DNA of 64,000 bases from Micavibrio sp. UBA6145 (GTDB taxonomy: Bacteria > Pseudomonadota > Alphaproteobacteria > Micavibrionales > UBA1664), in NCBI GenBank assembly GCA_002423205.1, contig DIUZ01000026.1:62001-126000 (forward strand). Direction: 5' to 3'. A program made the translations under genes and the position numbers. The notes beneath the pieces were generated by a model. It worked only from the letters and a program-made list of their open reading frames with translations. It was not told the DNA's origin and did no database searches. Each line of letters begins with the position of its first letter. Position 1 is the stretch's first letter. Below, piece after piece: positions 33,078 through 41,512 of this stretch.

Positions 33078-33451
33078 TGCGTCTCTTTGCCCTGACCTTC
33101 GCCGCGATCCTGTTCGCCGCCCCCGCTGCCTTCGCCTGCTCCTGCGCACCTGACGACAGCGCCGCCGCACAACAAATCTTGTCCAACCCGTCTTATTCGG
33201 TCGCTGATGTCACCGTACGTGGCTTCAACACCCATAACGGCCAAAGCATGCTGCAGATCAACAGCATCCGTCACGGCAATTTGATGGCCCGCGATATCCG
33301 CGCCAAATTCGACTCGCAATCATCCTGCGGCGTGGTCCCCAGCCAGAAACAAATGACCCTGATCATTCATAACGACGCTGATGGCCGCTATTCCATTGCC
33401 GGTCAATGCGCGACCATGGCAGTTCTCAAACACCTGAAAGTGGGCCAGTAA
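33077..33451 (+). CDS. Small exported Cys-containing protein
   Basis: 124 residues. Signal peptide (MRLFALTFAAILFAAPAAFA) then CSCAPDDSAAAQQIL, a beta-rich middle (VADVTVRGFNTHNGQSMLQI) and two further Cys (SSCGVVPS, GQCATMA). The pattern CSC at the mature N-terminus and paired Cys resembles small tissue-inhibitor-like/NTR-type folds, but I cannot assign a family. It is translationally coupled to glmU and lies two bases before glmS. Confidence 0.7.
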   Translation: MRLFALTFAAILFAAPAAFACSCAPDDSAAAQQILSNPSYSVADVTVRGFNTHNGQSMLQINSIRHGNLMARDIRAKFDSQSSCGVVPSQKQMTLIIHNDADGRYSIAGQCATMAVLKHLKVGQ

Positions 33452-33453
33452 CT

Positions 33454-35280
33454 ATGTGCGGCATTGTCGGTATCCTGGGTGAAAAACCCGTCTCTCCCCT
33501 TCTGGTCGAAGGTCTGCGCCGTCTTGAATACCGCGGTTACGATTCCGCCGGTATCGCGACGCTGAGCAATGGCCACATCGAACGCCGCCGCGCCGAAGGC
33601 AAGCTCAACAACCTCGATGCACTGCTCAAGGAAGATCCGATCACCGGCACCGTCGGTATCGGTCACACGCGCTGGGCCACGCATGGCGTGCCGTCCACCC
33701 GCAATGCCCACCCGCACGCGACCGATAAGGTTGCCGTCGTCCACAACGGCATCATTGAAAACTACCGCGAATTGAAAACCGAACTGGAAAGCCACCAGGT
33801 CCGTTTTGAAACCGAAACCGACACGGAAATCGTCGCACACCTGATCACGCATTACATGAATCAGGGCATGAAACCCCAGGAAGCCACCGACAAGACGCTC
33901 GACCGTCTGGAAGGTGCCTACGCGCTCGCCATGATTTTTGCGGGCGAGCACGATCTGATGATCGGCGCACGCCAGGGCACGCCGCTGGCCATTGGTTTTG
34001 GCGACGGCGAAATGTTTTTGGCGTCTGACTCTTATGCACTTGCGCCGCTGACCAATAAAATCTGCTTCATGGAAGACGGTGACCGCGTCGTCGTCACCCG
34101 TGCAGGCGCGCGCGTATACGACAAGGCCGGCGCTGATGTTCGCCGCCAGATCCGCGTGACGGCACAATCGGGTGCCACCACCGGCAAAGGCAATTACAAA
34201 CATTTCATGCTGAAAGAAATTTACGAGCAGCCCACCGTCATTGGTGACACGCTCAATTCTTTCATCAGCCCCAGCACCGGCAAAGTCTCGATGCCCGAAG
34301 ACATTCTGGCACTGGCAAAAGCCCCGCGTATCACCATGGTCGCCTGCGGTACCGCGTTTTACGCCTGCATGGTCGCCAAATACTGGTTCGAACAGGTTGC
34401 GCGCATCCCGGTCGAAATCGACATCGCCTCGGAATTCCGTTACCGCGAAGCACCGATGCCACAAGGCGGCGGCGTCATCGTCGTCTCTCAATCCGGCGAA
34501 ACGCTCGATACGCTGGAAGCCATGCGCTATTGCCGCCGTCAGGGGCAAAAGGTTCTGTCCATCGTCAACACCATCGAAAGCACGATCGAACGTGAATCCG
34601 ACATGGTGCTGCACACGCTGGCGGGCCCGGAAATTGGCGTGGCATCGACCAAGGCATTCACGACCCAGCTGACGACCCTGGCCTGTATCGCCGTCGCCCT
34701 TGGCGTCGCACGCGGCAACATCACCCCGGAACAGGAACGCGGCCTGACTGCGGCCCTGCGTCACCTTCCGGCGCAATGTGCGCGCACGCTCAACGCTGAC
34801 CAGGCGATTGAAAAGGTCGCCGCCGACGTGGCACAGGCACAGGACGTCCTGTATCTGGGTCGCGGCACGCTCTATCCGCTGGCACTCGAAGGTGCGCTCA
34901 AGCTGAAGGAGATCTCCTACATCCACGCCGAAGGCTATGCCGCCGGTGAAATGAAGCACGGCCCCATCGCCCTGATCGACGAAGACGTACCGATTGTTGT
35001 GCTGGCCCCGTCCAACGACCCGCTATTCGAAAAAACCGCAAGCAACGTTCAGGAATCGGTCGCCCGTGGCGGCCAGGTCCTGATGATCACGGATGCCAAC
35101 GGTATGGAAAAAATGAAGGACATCGTGCGCTGGCCCGTCCAGATGGACGAAGTGCACCCCTTCGTGGCCCCCATCCTGTATGCGATCCCGGCCCAGCTGC
35201 TGGCCTATCACGTCGCCATTGCCAAGGGCACCGACGTCGACCAGCCCCGCAACCTGGCAAAATCCGTCACGGTTGAGTAA
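33454..35280 (+). CDS. glmS: Glutamine-fructose-6-phosphate aminotransferase (isomerizing)
   Basis: 608 residues from ATG 33454, so that the catalytic Cys follows Met (MCGIVGILGEKP). Glutaminase domain features: RLEYRGYDSAGIA, HTRWATHG, HNGIIENYREL. Two SIS domains follow: ACGTAFYACMVAKYWFE, SQSGETLDTLEAMRY, STKAFTTQL, and the C-terminal LGRGTLYPLALEGALKLKE and LAKSVTVE end. It makes glucosamine-6-P, the first step toward UDP-GlcNAc. No glmS ribozyme or sRNA site is seen in the short gap before it. Confidence 0.97.
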   Translation: MCGIVGILGEKPVSPLLVEGLRRLEYRGYDSAGIATLSNGHIERRRAEGKLNNLDALLKEDPITGTVGIGHTRWATHGVPSTRNAHPHATDKVAVVHNGIIENYRELKTELESHQVRFETETDTEIVAHLITHYMNQGMKPQEATDKTLDRLEGAYALAMIFAGEHDLMIGARQGTPLAIGFGDGEMFLASDSYALAPLTNKICFMEDGDRVVVTRAGARVYDKAGADVRRQIRVTAQSGATTGKGNYKHFMLKEIYEQPTVIGDTLNSFISPSTGKVSMPEDILALAKAPRITMVACGTAFYACMVAKYWFEQVARIPVEIDIASEFRYREAPMPQGGGVIVVSQSGETLDTLEAMRYCRRQGQKVLSIVNTIESTIERESDMVLHTLAGPEIGVASTKAFTTQLTTLACIAVALGVARGNITPEQERGLTAALRHLPAQCARTLNADQAIEKVAADVAQAQDVLYLGRGTLYPLALEGALKLKEISYIHAEGYAAGEMKHGPIALIDEDVPIVVLAPSNDPLFEKTASNVQESVARGGQVLMITDANGMEKMKDIVRWPVQMDEVHPFVAPILYAIPAQLLAYHVAIAKGTDVDQPRNLAKSVTVE

Positions 35281-35293
35281 AGATATCAACAGG

Positions 35294-35320
35294 GTGCGTC
35301 ACAGAGTGTCGCACTTTTTT
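35294..35320 (+). terminator. glmS terminator
   Basis: GTGCG (35294-35298) pairs with CGCAC (35310-35314), extended by CAC/GTG after one mismatch, followed by six T. Confidence 0.85.
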
Positions 35321-35471
35321 ATTCCATAACCGCAACCATCTAAGCCGCAGAAAACAGCCGTTTTCCCTGATTTCACGCAACAATATTCCAAATCCCTACT
35401 AACATTATTGTTGCAATGTCATGCCTACTTGGGGAAAACTCAAGATAAGCAAAAACACAGGGAATACGACC

Positions 35472-35954
35472 ATGGGAGAGCGCAAAGCGCCACCATTGGC
35501 CATTTTGTCACCGACGGCCCCCGGGTCGGCCGGCAGCAAACAGGCCTCGTTAAAATGGCCCCCGGCCGGATGGCCGATGTTCGCATGTGTTACGCGCGAA
35601 TCCGGTATGGCCTTTAAAACATCCCAGACCCGCACCGCCGACGACTACCTGCAATACCAGGTTTCAACCGCATCTGACGGCGTTTACGAACTTCAGATTA
35701 TCTCAGGTACCATCGGCCGTGACGGCACAAGCCAGTCGCCGGTGATCGGGATTAGATTTGCGGCGCGTGAAGACTGGTTCGATGACAATCCGCAGAAGGC
35801 GGTTCTGGACATTCATGTCTGTGGCCAGCGCCTGATCCCGGAACGGGGTGCGGTCTTGCGCGTCATACTGGCAATGACCTTCATCATCAGCCGCATCGAC
35901 CGCGGCATCGCCCCGTCCATCGGGCGGGTCATGAAGATGTACCGCCTTCAATAA
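35472..35954 (+). CDS. Hypothetical protein
   Basis: 160 residues if the ATG at 35472 is used; no start has a strong ribosome site. The N-terminal 60 residues are Pro/Ala-rich. The rest (TRTADDYLQYQVSTASDGVYELQIISG, then QKAVLDIHVCGQRLIPERGAVLRVILAMTFIISRIDRG) looks like a small beta domain with a hydrophobic end. No family recognised; the plus-strand terminator at 36019 supports transcription. Confidence 0.5.
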   Translation: MGERKAPPLAILSPTAPGSAGSKQASLKWPPAGWPMFACVTRESGMAFKTSQTRTADDYLQYQVSTASDGVYELQIISGTIGRDGTSQSPVIGIRFAAREDWFDDNPQKAVLDIHVCGQRLIPERGAVLRVILAMTFIISRIDRGIAPSIGRVMKMYRLQ

Positions 35955-36018
35955 CAGACCGGAGAAAAGCCCGGCCCCCGCGCATTCATGCGCGGAGCCT
36001 CTCGTGGCGTTTGAACGT

Positions 36019-36046
36019 AAAAAGCCTCGTTTTCACGAGGCTTTTT
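36019..36046. terminator. Bidirectional terminator between convergent genes
   Basis: Perfect 12-bp stem AAAAAGCCTCGT and complement with a four-base loop; T-runs on both strands. Ends the gene at 35472-35954 and the FYDLN gene at 36069-36449. Confidence 0.9.
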
Positions 36047-36068
36047 ACTTAAGGTCCGGGCTTTTTGT

Positions 36069-36449
36069 TTATTCTTTTTCTTCGACGGCGATGTCTTCGT
36101 CGAGATCTTCCAGATCTTCGTCTTCGTCGTCGGCATCTTCGAGATCATCGAGATCAAGATCGCCCGCTTCCGCGTCGTCACCTTCTTCGACAGCCTTGTT
36201 CTCGTCTGCTTCGACTTCTTCAAGGGACACGGTGGTACGGTCGTCTTCTTCTTCGACCTCCGGTGTCTCGTCGTCCAGCTGCGCTTTCGCTTTGGCTTCC
36301 TCGATGGCGTTACGGCCACGGCGGGTGCGGATTTTCACGATGCCGGTGAATTCAGCTTTGCACTTCGGGCAAATAACCGGTGATTTGCTAAAATCGTAAA
36401 AGCGTGTGGCGCATGACGCACAGACGCGTTTCAAACCTCTATCGGGCAA
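36069..36449 (-). CDS. TIGR02300/FYDLN-acid family protein
   Basis: 126 residues. The start is a TTG at 36449, chosen because GGAGG lies five bases before it and the family begins exactly there (RGLKRVCASCATRFYDFSK). Two CxxC pairs (CASC; CPKC) form a zinc ribbon in the first 35 residues. The rest is an acidic, low-complexity tail (DLDLDDLEDADDEDEDLED). The family is restricted to alphaproteobacteria and has no known function. Confidence 0.92.
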   Translation of the reverse strand: MPDRGLKRVCASCATRFYDFSKSPVICPKCKAEFTGIVKIRTRRGRNAIEEAKAKAQLDDETPEVEEEDDRTTVSLEEVEADENKAVEEGDDAEAGDLDLDDLEDADDEDEDLEDLDEDIAVEEKE

Positions 36450-36526
36450 TGTGACCTCCGTTAAATCTTACTTGGAAGGCTCAATGCCACGGAAAACCGT
36501 AGCCTGTCAACGCTTGCTTTGCCGCG

Positions 36527-36571
36527 CCTTAGGGCCCGGGCCGCACTACTGCGCTGCGGCTTGGACTAAGG
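36527..36571. promoter_or_regulatory. Two-part long hairpin upstream of the thiolase gene
   Basis: CCTTAG (36527-36532) pairs with CTAAGG (36566-36571); inside, GCCGCA (36540-36545) pairs with TGCGGC (36555-36560) around a nine-base loop. It lies between the divergent FYDLN and thiolase genes, about 60 bases before the latter. It has no T-run. Could be an operator or leader structure; function unknown. Confidence 0.4.
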
Positions 36572-36628
36572 TAACGAATAAGATACCTTTGTAGGCCTAG
36601 TATACAGGGCAACCTTTAGGGAAACTTC

Positions 36629-37756
36629 ATGACCCGTTCCGCCGTTATCTGCGCCTATAAACGCTCCCCCTTTACCTTCGCCAACAAGGGCGCGCTGGCC
36701 AAAACCCGGCCCGATGACATGGCTGCCGCCGTCATCAGCGCGCTTGTGGCCGAAACCAAGGTCGACCCCGCCGCGATCGAGGACCTGATCCTCGGCTGCG
36801 CTTTCCCGGAAGGCGAACAGGGTTTTAACCTGGCCCGTATCGTGGCCGTTCATGCCGGCCTGCCGATCACGGTCCCCGGCATCACCGTCAACCGCTGGTG
36901 CGGGTCGTCCATGTCATCCATCCATTTCGCGGCCGCCCAGATCATGGCCGGTGCCGGCGACGTGTTCGTCTGTGGCGGCGTGGAATCCATGAGCCGCATC
37001 CCCATGGGCGGCTTCAACCCGCTGCCCAACCCGAAAATCAAGGATACATACCCGCAGATTTACATGGGTATGGGCGAAACCGCCGAAAACCTCTCGCAAA
37101 AATACGGCGTCACCCGCGCTGAACAGGATGCCTTCGCCCTGAACAGCCAGAAAAAGGCCGCCGCCGCGCGCGCATCCGGCAATTTCAAGGATGAGATCGT
37201 CGCCGTCAGCGGCGTCACCGAAGACGGCTGTATCCGCGGCGACTCCACGCTTGAAGGTCTGGGCACGCTGAAACCAGCATTCGACGCCAACGGTTCTGTC
37301 ACCGCCGGTTCGGCTTCACCGCTGACCGACGGCGCATCCGCCGTGCTGGTCGCATCGGAAGAATACGCCAAGGCCAACAAGCTGCCGATCCTGGCTCGCA
37401 TCAAGTCATTCGCCGTCGCCGGTTGCGCGGCGGAGATCATGGGCATCGGCCCCGTCCCCTCAAGCCAGAAGGCCCTCAAACGTGCCGGCCTGACCATCAA
37501 GGACATCGACCTGTTCGAACTGAACGAGGCATTCGCCGCGCAGTCCATCCCGGTGATCCGCGATCTGGGTGTCGATCAGAACAAACTCAACATCGACGGC
37601 GGCGCTATCGCCCTCGGCCACCCGCTGGGTGCGTCGGGCGCGCGCATCACCGGCAAGCTCGCCTCACTCATGAAACGTGAAAAGAAAAAGCTCGGCCTCG
37701 CCACGATGTGCATCGGCGGCGGACAGGGCGTTGCGATCATTCTCGAAGCCGTCTGA
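36629..37756 (+). CDS. fadA: Acetyl-CoA C-acyltransferase (thiolase)
   Basis: 375 residues. Catalytic Cys in VNRWCGSSMSSIHFAAAQIM (about 90), active His region ELNEAFAAQSIPVIRDLG, GGAIALGHPLGASGARI, and the second Cys in CIGGGQGVAIILE near the end. Catalyses the last step of fatty-acid beta-oxidation. It starts an operon with a GNAT gene and the fused dehydrogenase/hydratase, the usual partner. Slightly short (family 380-400). Confidence 0.92.
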   Translation: MTRSAVICAYKRSPFTFANKGALAKTRPDDMAAAVISALVAETKVDPAAIEDLILGCAFPEGEQGFNLARIVAVHAGLPITVPGITVNRWCGSSMSSIHFAAAQIMAGAGDVFVCGGVESMSRIPMGGFNPLPNPKIKDTYPQIYMGMGETAENLSQKYGVTRAEQDAFALNSQKKAAAARASGNFKDEIVAVSGVTEDGCIRGDSTLEGLGTLKPAFDANGSVTAGSASPLTDGASAVLVASEEYAKANKLPILARIKSFAVAGCAAEIMGIGPVPSSQKALKRAGLTIKDIDLFELNEAFAAQSIPVIRDLGVDQNKLNIDGGAIALGHPLGASGARITGKLASLMKREKKKLGLATMCIGGGQGVAIILEAV

Positions 37757-37762
37757 CCGACA

Positions 37763-38518
37763 ATGAAGTTCGTTCACAACCTGACCATCCGCCCGCTGGG
37801 CCCACAGGACGCCGAAAACTTCCTGCGCCTGCATCACGCGGCTGTGCACGACACGGCCAGCGCCGACTATGCGCCGGACATTCTGGATTCATGGTCCGGC
37901 CCTGTGAACGCTGAACGCATTGCAAAATTCCGTGAAAACCCGGAAGACGAAGTACGCATCGGCGCATTTGACGGCGCGACCATGGCCGGTCTGGGCGTGG
38001 TCAGCCCGCAATCCGGTGAACTGCGTGCATGCTACGTGCATCCTGATTACGGCCGCATGGGCGTTGGCCGCCGCATTGTCGACGCACTGGAACAGATCGC
38101 TTCAGGTATGGGCCTCGGGTCTCTGACGCTGGACTCCTCGACAACGGCAGAAAAATTCTACGCATCGCTGGGGTATGAAACCGTCCTGCGCGGTTCGCAT
38201 AAACTGGCCGATGGAAGCTTCATGCCGTCCATCAAGATGCAGAAAATGCTCACCCCCGTCGATGACATCATCGCGCTGAAGGAAAAAAACAAAAAGATCG
38301 AGGCCGACAAGGCGTGGGAAACGTCAACCACCCGCCGCGGCATCATCGCCGTCGTTACCTATGTCATTGTCGCCATATGGCTTGGCATGATCGGCGTCGA
38401 ACATCACCTTATGCATGCGCTGGTACCCGTGCTGGCCTATCTCGTGGCCATGGCCGGCCTGCCCTTCATGAAAAAATACTGGCTTGAACAGGTTTACACC
38501 CGAAAGGTGAAAGAATGA
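37763..38518 (+). CDS. GNAT acetyltransferase with two C-terminal membrane helices
   Basis: 251 residues. Residues 1-155 are a GNAT domain: acyl-CoA loop VHPDYGRMGVGRRIVDAL (about 92-110) and the late strand LDSSTTAEKFYASLGYETV. Residues about 165-190 are charged (ALKEKNKKIEADKAWETS). Two membrane helices follow (about 194-214 and 218-236, GIIAVVTYVIVAIWLG, LVPVLAYLVAMAGLPF). A membrane-anchored GNAT is unusual. It is 6 bases after fadA and overlaps the next gene by four bases, placing it inside a beta-oxidation operon. Confidence 0.8.
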   Translation: MKFVHNLTIRPLGPQDAENFLRLHHAAVHDTASADYAPDILDSWSGPVNAERIAKFRENPEDEVRIGAFDGATMAGLGVVSPQSGELRACYVHPDYGRMGVGRRIVDALEQIASGMGLGSLTLDSSTTAEKFYASLGYETVLRGSHKLADGSFMPSIKMQKMLTPVDDIIALKEKNKKIEADKAWETSTTRRGIIAVVTYVIVAIWLGMIGVEHHLMHALVPVLAYLVAMAGLPFMKKYWLEQVYTRKVKE

Positions 38519-40872
38519 GCACGATCAAAAAAGTCGCCGTCATTGGCTCCGGCGTCATGGGTTCAGGCATTGCGGCGCAGGTCGCCAATGCGGGCATCCC
38601 CGTGATCCTGTTCGACATCATCCCGAAAGACGCAGGCGACGACCGATCGAAACTCGCCAAGGGCGCGATTGAAAAGGCATTAAAGACCGACCCCGCGCCG
38701 TTCATGCATCCGCGCAACGCAAAACTCATCACCCCTGCCAACATGGAAGATGATTTGGCGCTGCTCGGTGAATGCGACTGGATCATCGAAGTCGTGCTGG
38801 AAGATCTCAAGATCAAACACGCGACATACGAAAAAATCGAAAAGAACCGCAAGAAGGGTTCCATCGTATCTTCCAACACCTCGACCATCCCCCTTGAAAA
38901 ACTGGTCGAAGGCCAGAGCAAGCAATTCGTATCCGATTTCCTGATCACGCACTTTTTCAATCCGGTGCGTTACATGCGCCTGCTTGAAATCGTGATCGGC
39001 CCCAAAACCAGCCCAGCCGTTGTTGAAACCGTACGCGAATTTTCGGACAAGCATTTGGGCAAATCCGTGGTCGAATGCCGCGACACGCCGGGCTTCATCG
39101 TCAACCGCATCCTGACCTTCTGGATGCAGGCCGGTGTCAACGCCGCTTTGGACCAGAAAACACCGATCGAAGTCGTCGACGCCATCATGGGCAAACCTGT
39201 TGGCATCCCCAAGACCGGTATCTTCGGCCTGATCGATCTTGTCGGCATCGACCTGATGCCGCATCTCTCCAAATCACTGCTCTCGCTTCTGCCGGACAAC
39301 GACGAATACCGCAAAATCTATCGCGATATTCCGCTGGTCACGCAGATGATCGCCGCCGGTTACACGGGCCGTAAAGGCAAAGGCGGTTTCTATCGTCTTG
39401 ATGACAAACGCAACAAGCTCGCGATTGATCTGAACACAACGACTTTCGACGGCGAAAAATCCTACCGCATGGCGGACAAGCCCAAACTGGAATCGGCGGA
39501 CGCCGGTAAAAAGGGCCTGCGCGCGGTAGTCGAGCACCCCGATCAGGGCGGCAAATACGCATGGACCGTTCTTTCACAAACATTGTCCTATGCCGCGTCC
39601 CTGGTCCCCGCGATTGCTGGCGACATCGCCGCCGTTGATGAGGCCATGCACCTTGGCACCAACTGGAAAAAGGGCCCGTTCGAACTCATCGACGACATGG
39701 GCCCCAAATGGTTTGCTGAAAAACTGAAATCAGAAGGCAAACCGGTTCCGGAACTGCTGACAAAGGTCGGCGACGACACGTTCTACAAGGTCATCGACGG
39801 CAAATTGAACTTCTTTGGTGTTGACGGGAAATATCATCCGGTCACGCGCAAATCCGGCGTCATCCTCCTGGCTGATATCAAACGTGCATCCAAACCCGTC
39901 CACAAAAACGGCTCTGCCGCTTTGTGGGATATCGGTGACGGCATCCTGTGCCTTGAATTTACGTCAAAGATGAATGCCATCGACGACCAGATCATGGCCG
40001 TCATGCATCACGCGGCCGACCTGATCGAAGGGTCGGACGGCCAGTACAAGGGTCTTGTGATTTATAACGAAGGCTCGGCCTTTTCCGCCGGTGCCAATCT
40101 TGGCCTTGCGCTGTTCGCGATCAACATCGCCCTGTGGCCGCAGATCGAGGAACTGGTCGGCGGCGGTCAGGAAGCATACAAGCGTCTCAAATACGCGCCC
40201 TTCCCCGTTGTATCTGCTCCCAGTGGCCTTGCCCTCGGCGGCGGGTGCGAAGCCCTGCTTCTGGCTGACCACGTTCAGGCGCATGCTGAGACCTATTGCG
40301 GGCTTGTTGAAGTCGGCGTCGGCGTTATCCCCGGCTGGGGCGGCTGCAAGGAATTGCTGCAGCGCTATTACGAGGCATCCCTCAAACCCGGCGCGGCCAA
40401 AGGCCCGGTGCCGCATGTCAAACAGGCGTTTGAATCCATCGGCACCGCCAAGGTTGCGAAATCCGCCGCTGACGCGAAAGACATCGGTTACTTACGCGAA
40501 TCCGACGGCATCACGATGAACCGTGACCGTCTTCTTTTCGATGCCAAACAAAAAGCCATCGAACTTTCGAAAGATTATAAAGCGCCGGAACCCAAGTCGG
40601 TCCCGCTGCCCGGCCCCTCCGGCAAATACGCGCTGGAACTGGCCGTATCGGACCTGCGCAAAACCGGCAAGGCGACGCCGTATGACGTCGTCGTCTGCGA
40701 TGCGCTGGCTGATGTGCTTACGGGTGGGCCTGATGCCGACCCGACCGTACCGGTCGGCGAAGACACGATCCTGCAACTGGAACGTGAAAGCTTCATGCGC
40801 CTGGTCCGCAACAACGGCACCGCCGCACGTATTGAACATATGCTGGAAAAAGGCAAACCGCTGCGGAATTAA
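38515..40872 (+). CDS. Fused 3-hydroxyacyl-CoA dehydrogenase/enoyl-CoA hydratase
   Basis: 785 residues. NAD-binding motif VIGSGVMGSGIAAQVANAG at 10-28; dehydrogenase signature HFFNPVRYMRLLEIV and the C-terminal 3HCDH domain with GYTGRKGKGGFYRL. The hydratase domain is C-terminal (about 460-700; GSAFSAGANLGLAL, APSGLALGGGCEALLLADHV, GVGVIPGWGGCKELL). This order (dehydrogenase first) is the opposite of E. coli FadB, and is seen in many alphaproteobacteria. Works with the thiolase upstream. Confidence 0.92.
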   Translation: MSTIKKVAVIGSGVMGSGIAAQVANAGIPVILFDIIPKDAGDDRSKLAKGAIEKALKTDPAPFMHPRNAKLITPANMEDDLALLGECDWIIEVVLEDLKIKHATYEKIEKNRKKGSIVSSNTSTIPLEKLVEGQSKQFVSDFLITHFFNPVRYMRLLEIVIGPKTSPAVVETVREFSDKHLGKSVVECRDTPGFIVNRILTFWMQAGVNAALDQKTPIEVVDAIMGKPVGIPKTGIFGLIDLVGIDLMPHLSKSLLSLLPDNDEYRKIYRDIPLVTQMIAAGYTGRKGKGGFYRLDDKRNKLAIDLNTTTFDGEKSYRMADKPKLESADAGKKGLRAVVEHPDQGGKYAWTVLSQTLSYAASLVPAIAGDIAAVDEAMHLGTNWKKGPFELIDDMGPKWFAEKLKSEGKPVPELLTKVGDDTFYKVIDGKLNFFGVDGKYHPVTRKSGVILLADIKRASKPVHKNGSAALWDIGDGILCLEFTSKMNAIDDQIMAVMHHAADLIEGSDGQYKGLVIYNEGSAFSAGANLGLALFAINIALWPQIEELVGGGQEAYKRLKYAPFPVVSAPSGLALGGGCEALLLADHVQAHAETYCGLVEVGVGVIPGWGGCKELLQRYYEASLKPGAAKGPVPHVKQAFESIGTAKVAKSAADAKDIGYLRESDGITMNRDRLLFDAKQKAIELSKDYKAPEPKSVPLPGPSGKYALELAVSDLRKTGKATPYDVVVCDALADVLTGGPDADPTVPVGEDTILQLERESFMRLVRNNGTAARIEHMLEKGKPLRN

Positions 40873-40887
40873 TCGCGCGGCTGTTTA

Positions 40888-41433
40888 TCAGACAATCGTA
40901 TATGTCTTATTGCGTTTATCGATCATGTGATAAACGCGCGCCGCACTGATCGGCTCATGATTTTTAATCTGGCAGATATCCGTAGCAGCCGCATTGATGG
41001 CTATCGTCTGACGCAGGACCTTGCGCGCAAGCGCCCTGTCCGACAGGTCCAGTGGCGTCGTACCGTACAAGGCCGCGATCACAAGATGTTCAGATATGGA
41101 ATCGCACCGCATCTCTGCTGCGCGCTGGCCATCTGCGAGTATAAATTTTTTCCCGTACAAAAGCTCTGCCACTTTGCTTTGTGGTGCGATGGTCGCAAAA
41201 GACGTAGGCCCGGCCTTATCGCTATCGGCGTTAAAGGAAAAAATCTGCGAAGGACGGACCAGCGCACGTTCATGAATGAAAGCGCCGGCATCATTCTCAA
41301 TGCGGCCTTTTTCAACATGCGACACAAGGCTGTTCAACCCAAGGGTCGCCAATGCGGCCGGCACGATGGCATACGCGGCCAGTGTAAAAATACGGCGGGG
41401 CTTAAGCTTTTTACGGGTCAAAGGGGCTGTCAT
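40888..41433 (-). CDS. Hypothetical single-span protein
   Basis: 181 residues: a basic start (MTAPLTRKKLKPRRIF), one membrane helix (about 16-36), then a helical/beta periplasmic part with SFATIAPQSKVAELLYG and CDSISEHLVIAALYGTTPLDLSDRALA. Not recognised. Transcribed divergently from the MscS-type channel gene with an 80-base gap. Confidence 0.6.
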   Translation of the reverse strand: MTAPLTRKKLKPRRIFTLAAYAIVPAALATLGLNSLVSHVEKGRIENDAGAFIHERALVRPSQIFSFNADSDKAGPTSFATIAPQSKVAELLYGKKFILADGQRAAEMRCDSISEHLVIAALYGTTPLDLSDRALARKVLRQTIAINAAATDICQIKNHEPISAARVYHMIDKRNKTYTIV

Positions 41434-41512
41434 GGCCGGACATTACCAAAACTTTTGCGTTATGTAAACATAATAGGGTTGAATTTCTCGCCTCAGCTGC
41501 CAATATGGGGCC

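Noticed and set aside
33440..33460. Possible glmS ribozyme before glmS
   Set aside because: Only two bases separate the previous gene from glmS, so there is no room for a leader ribozyme.
33403..34959. 518-codon minus-strand frame antisense to glmS
   Set aside because: glmS is unmistakable on the other strand; the antisense frame arises from third-position GC bias.
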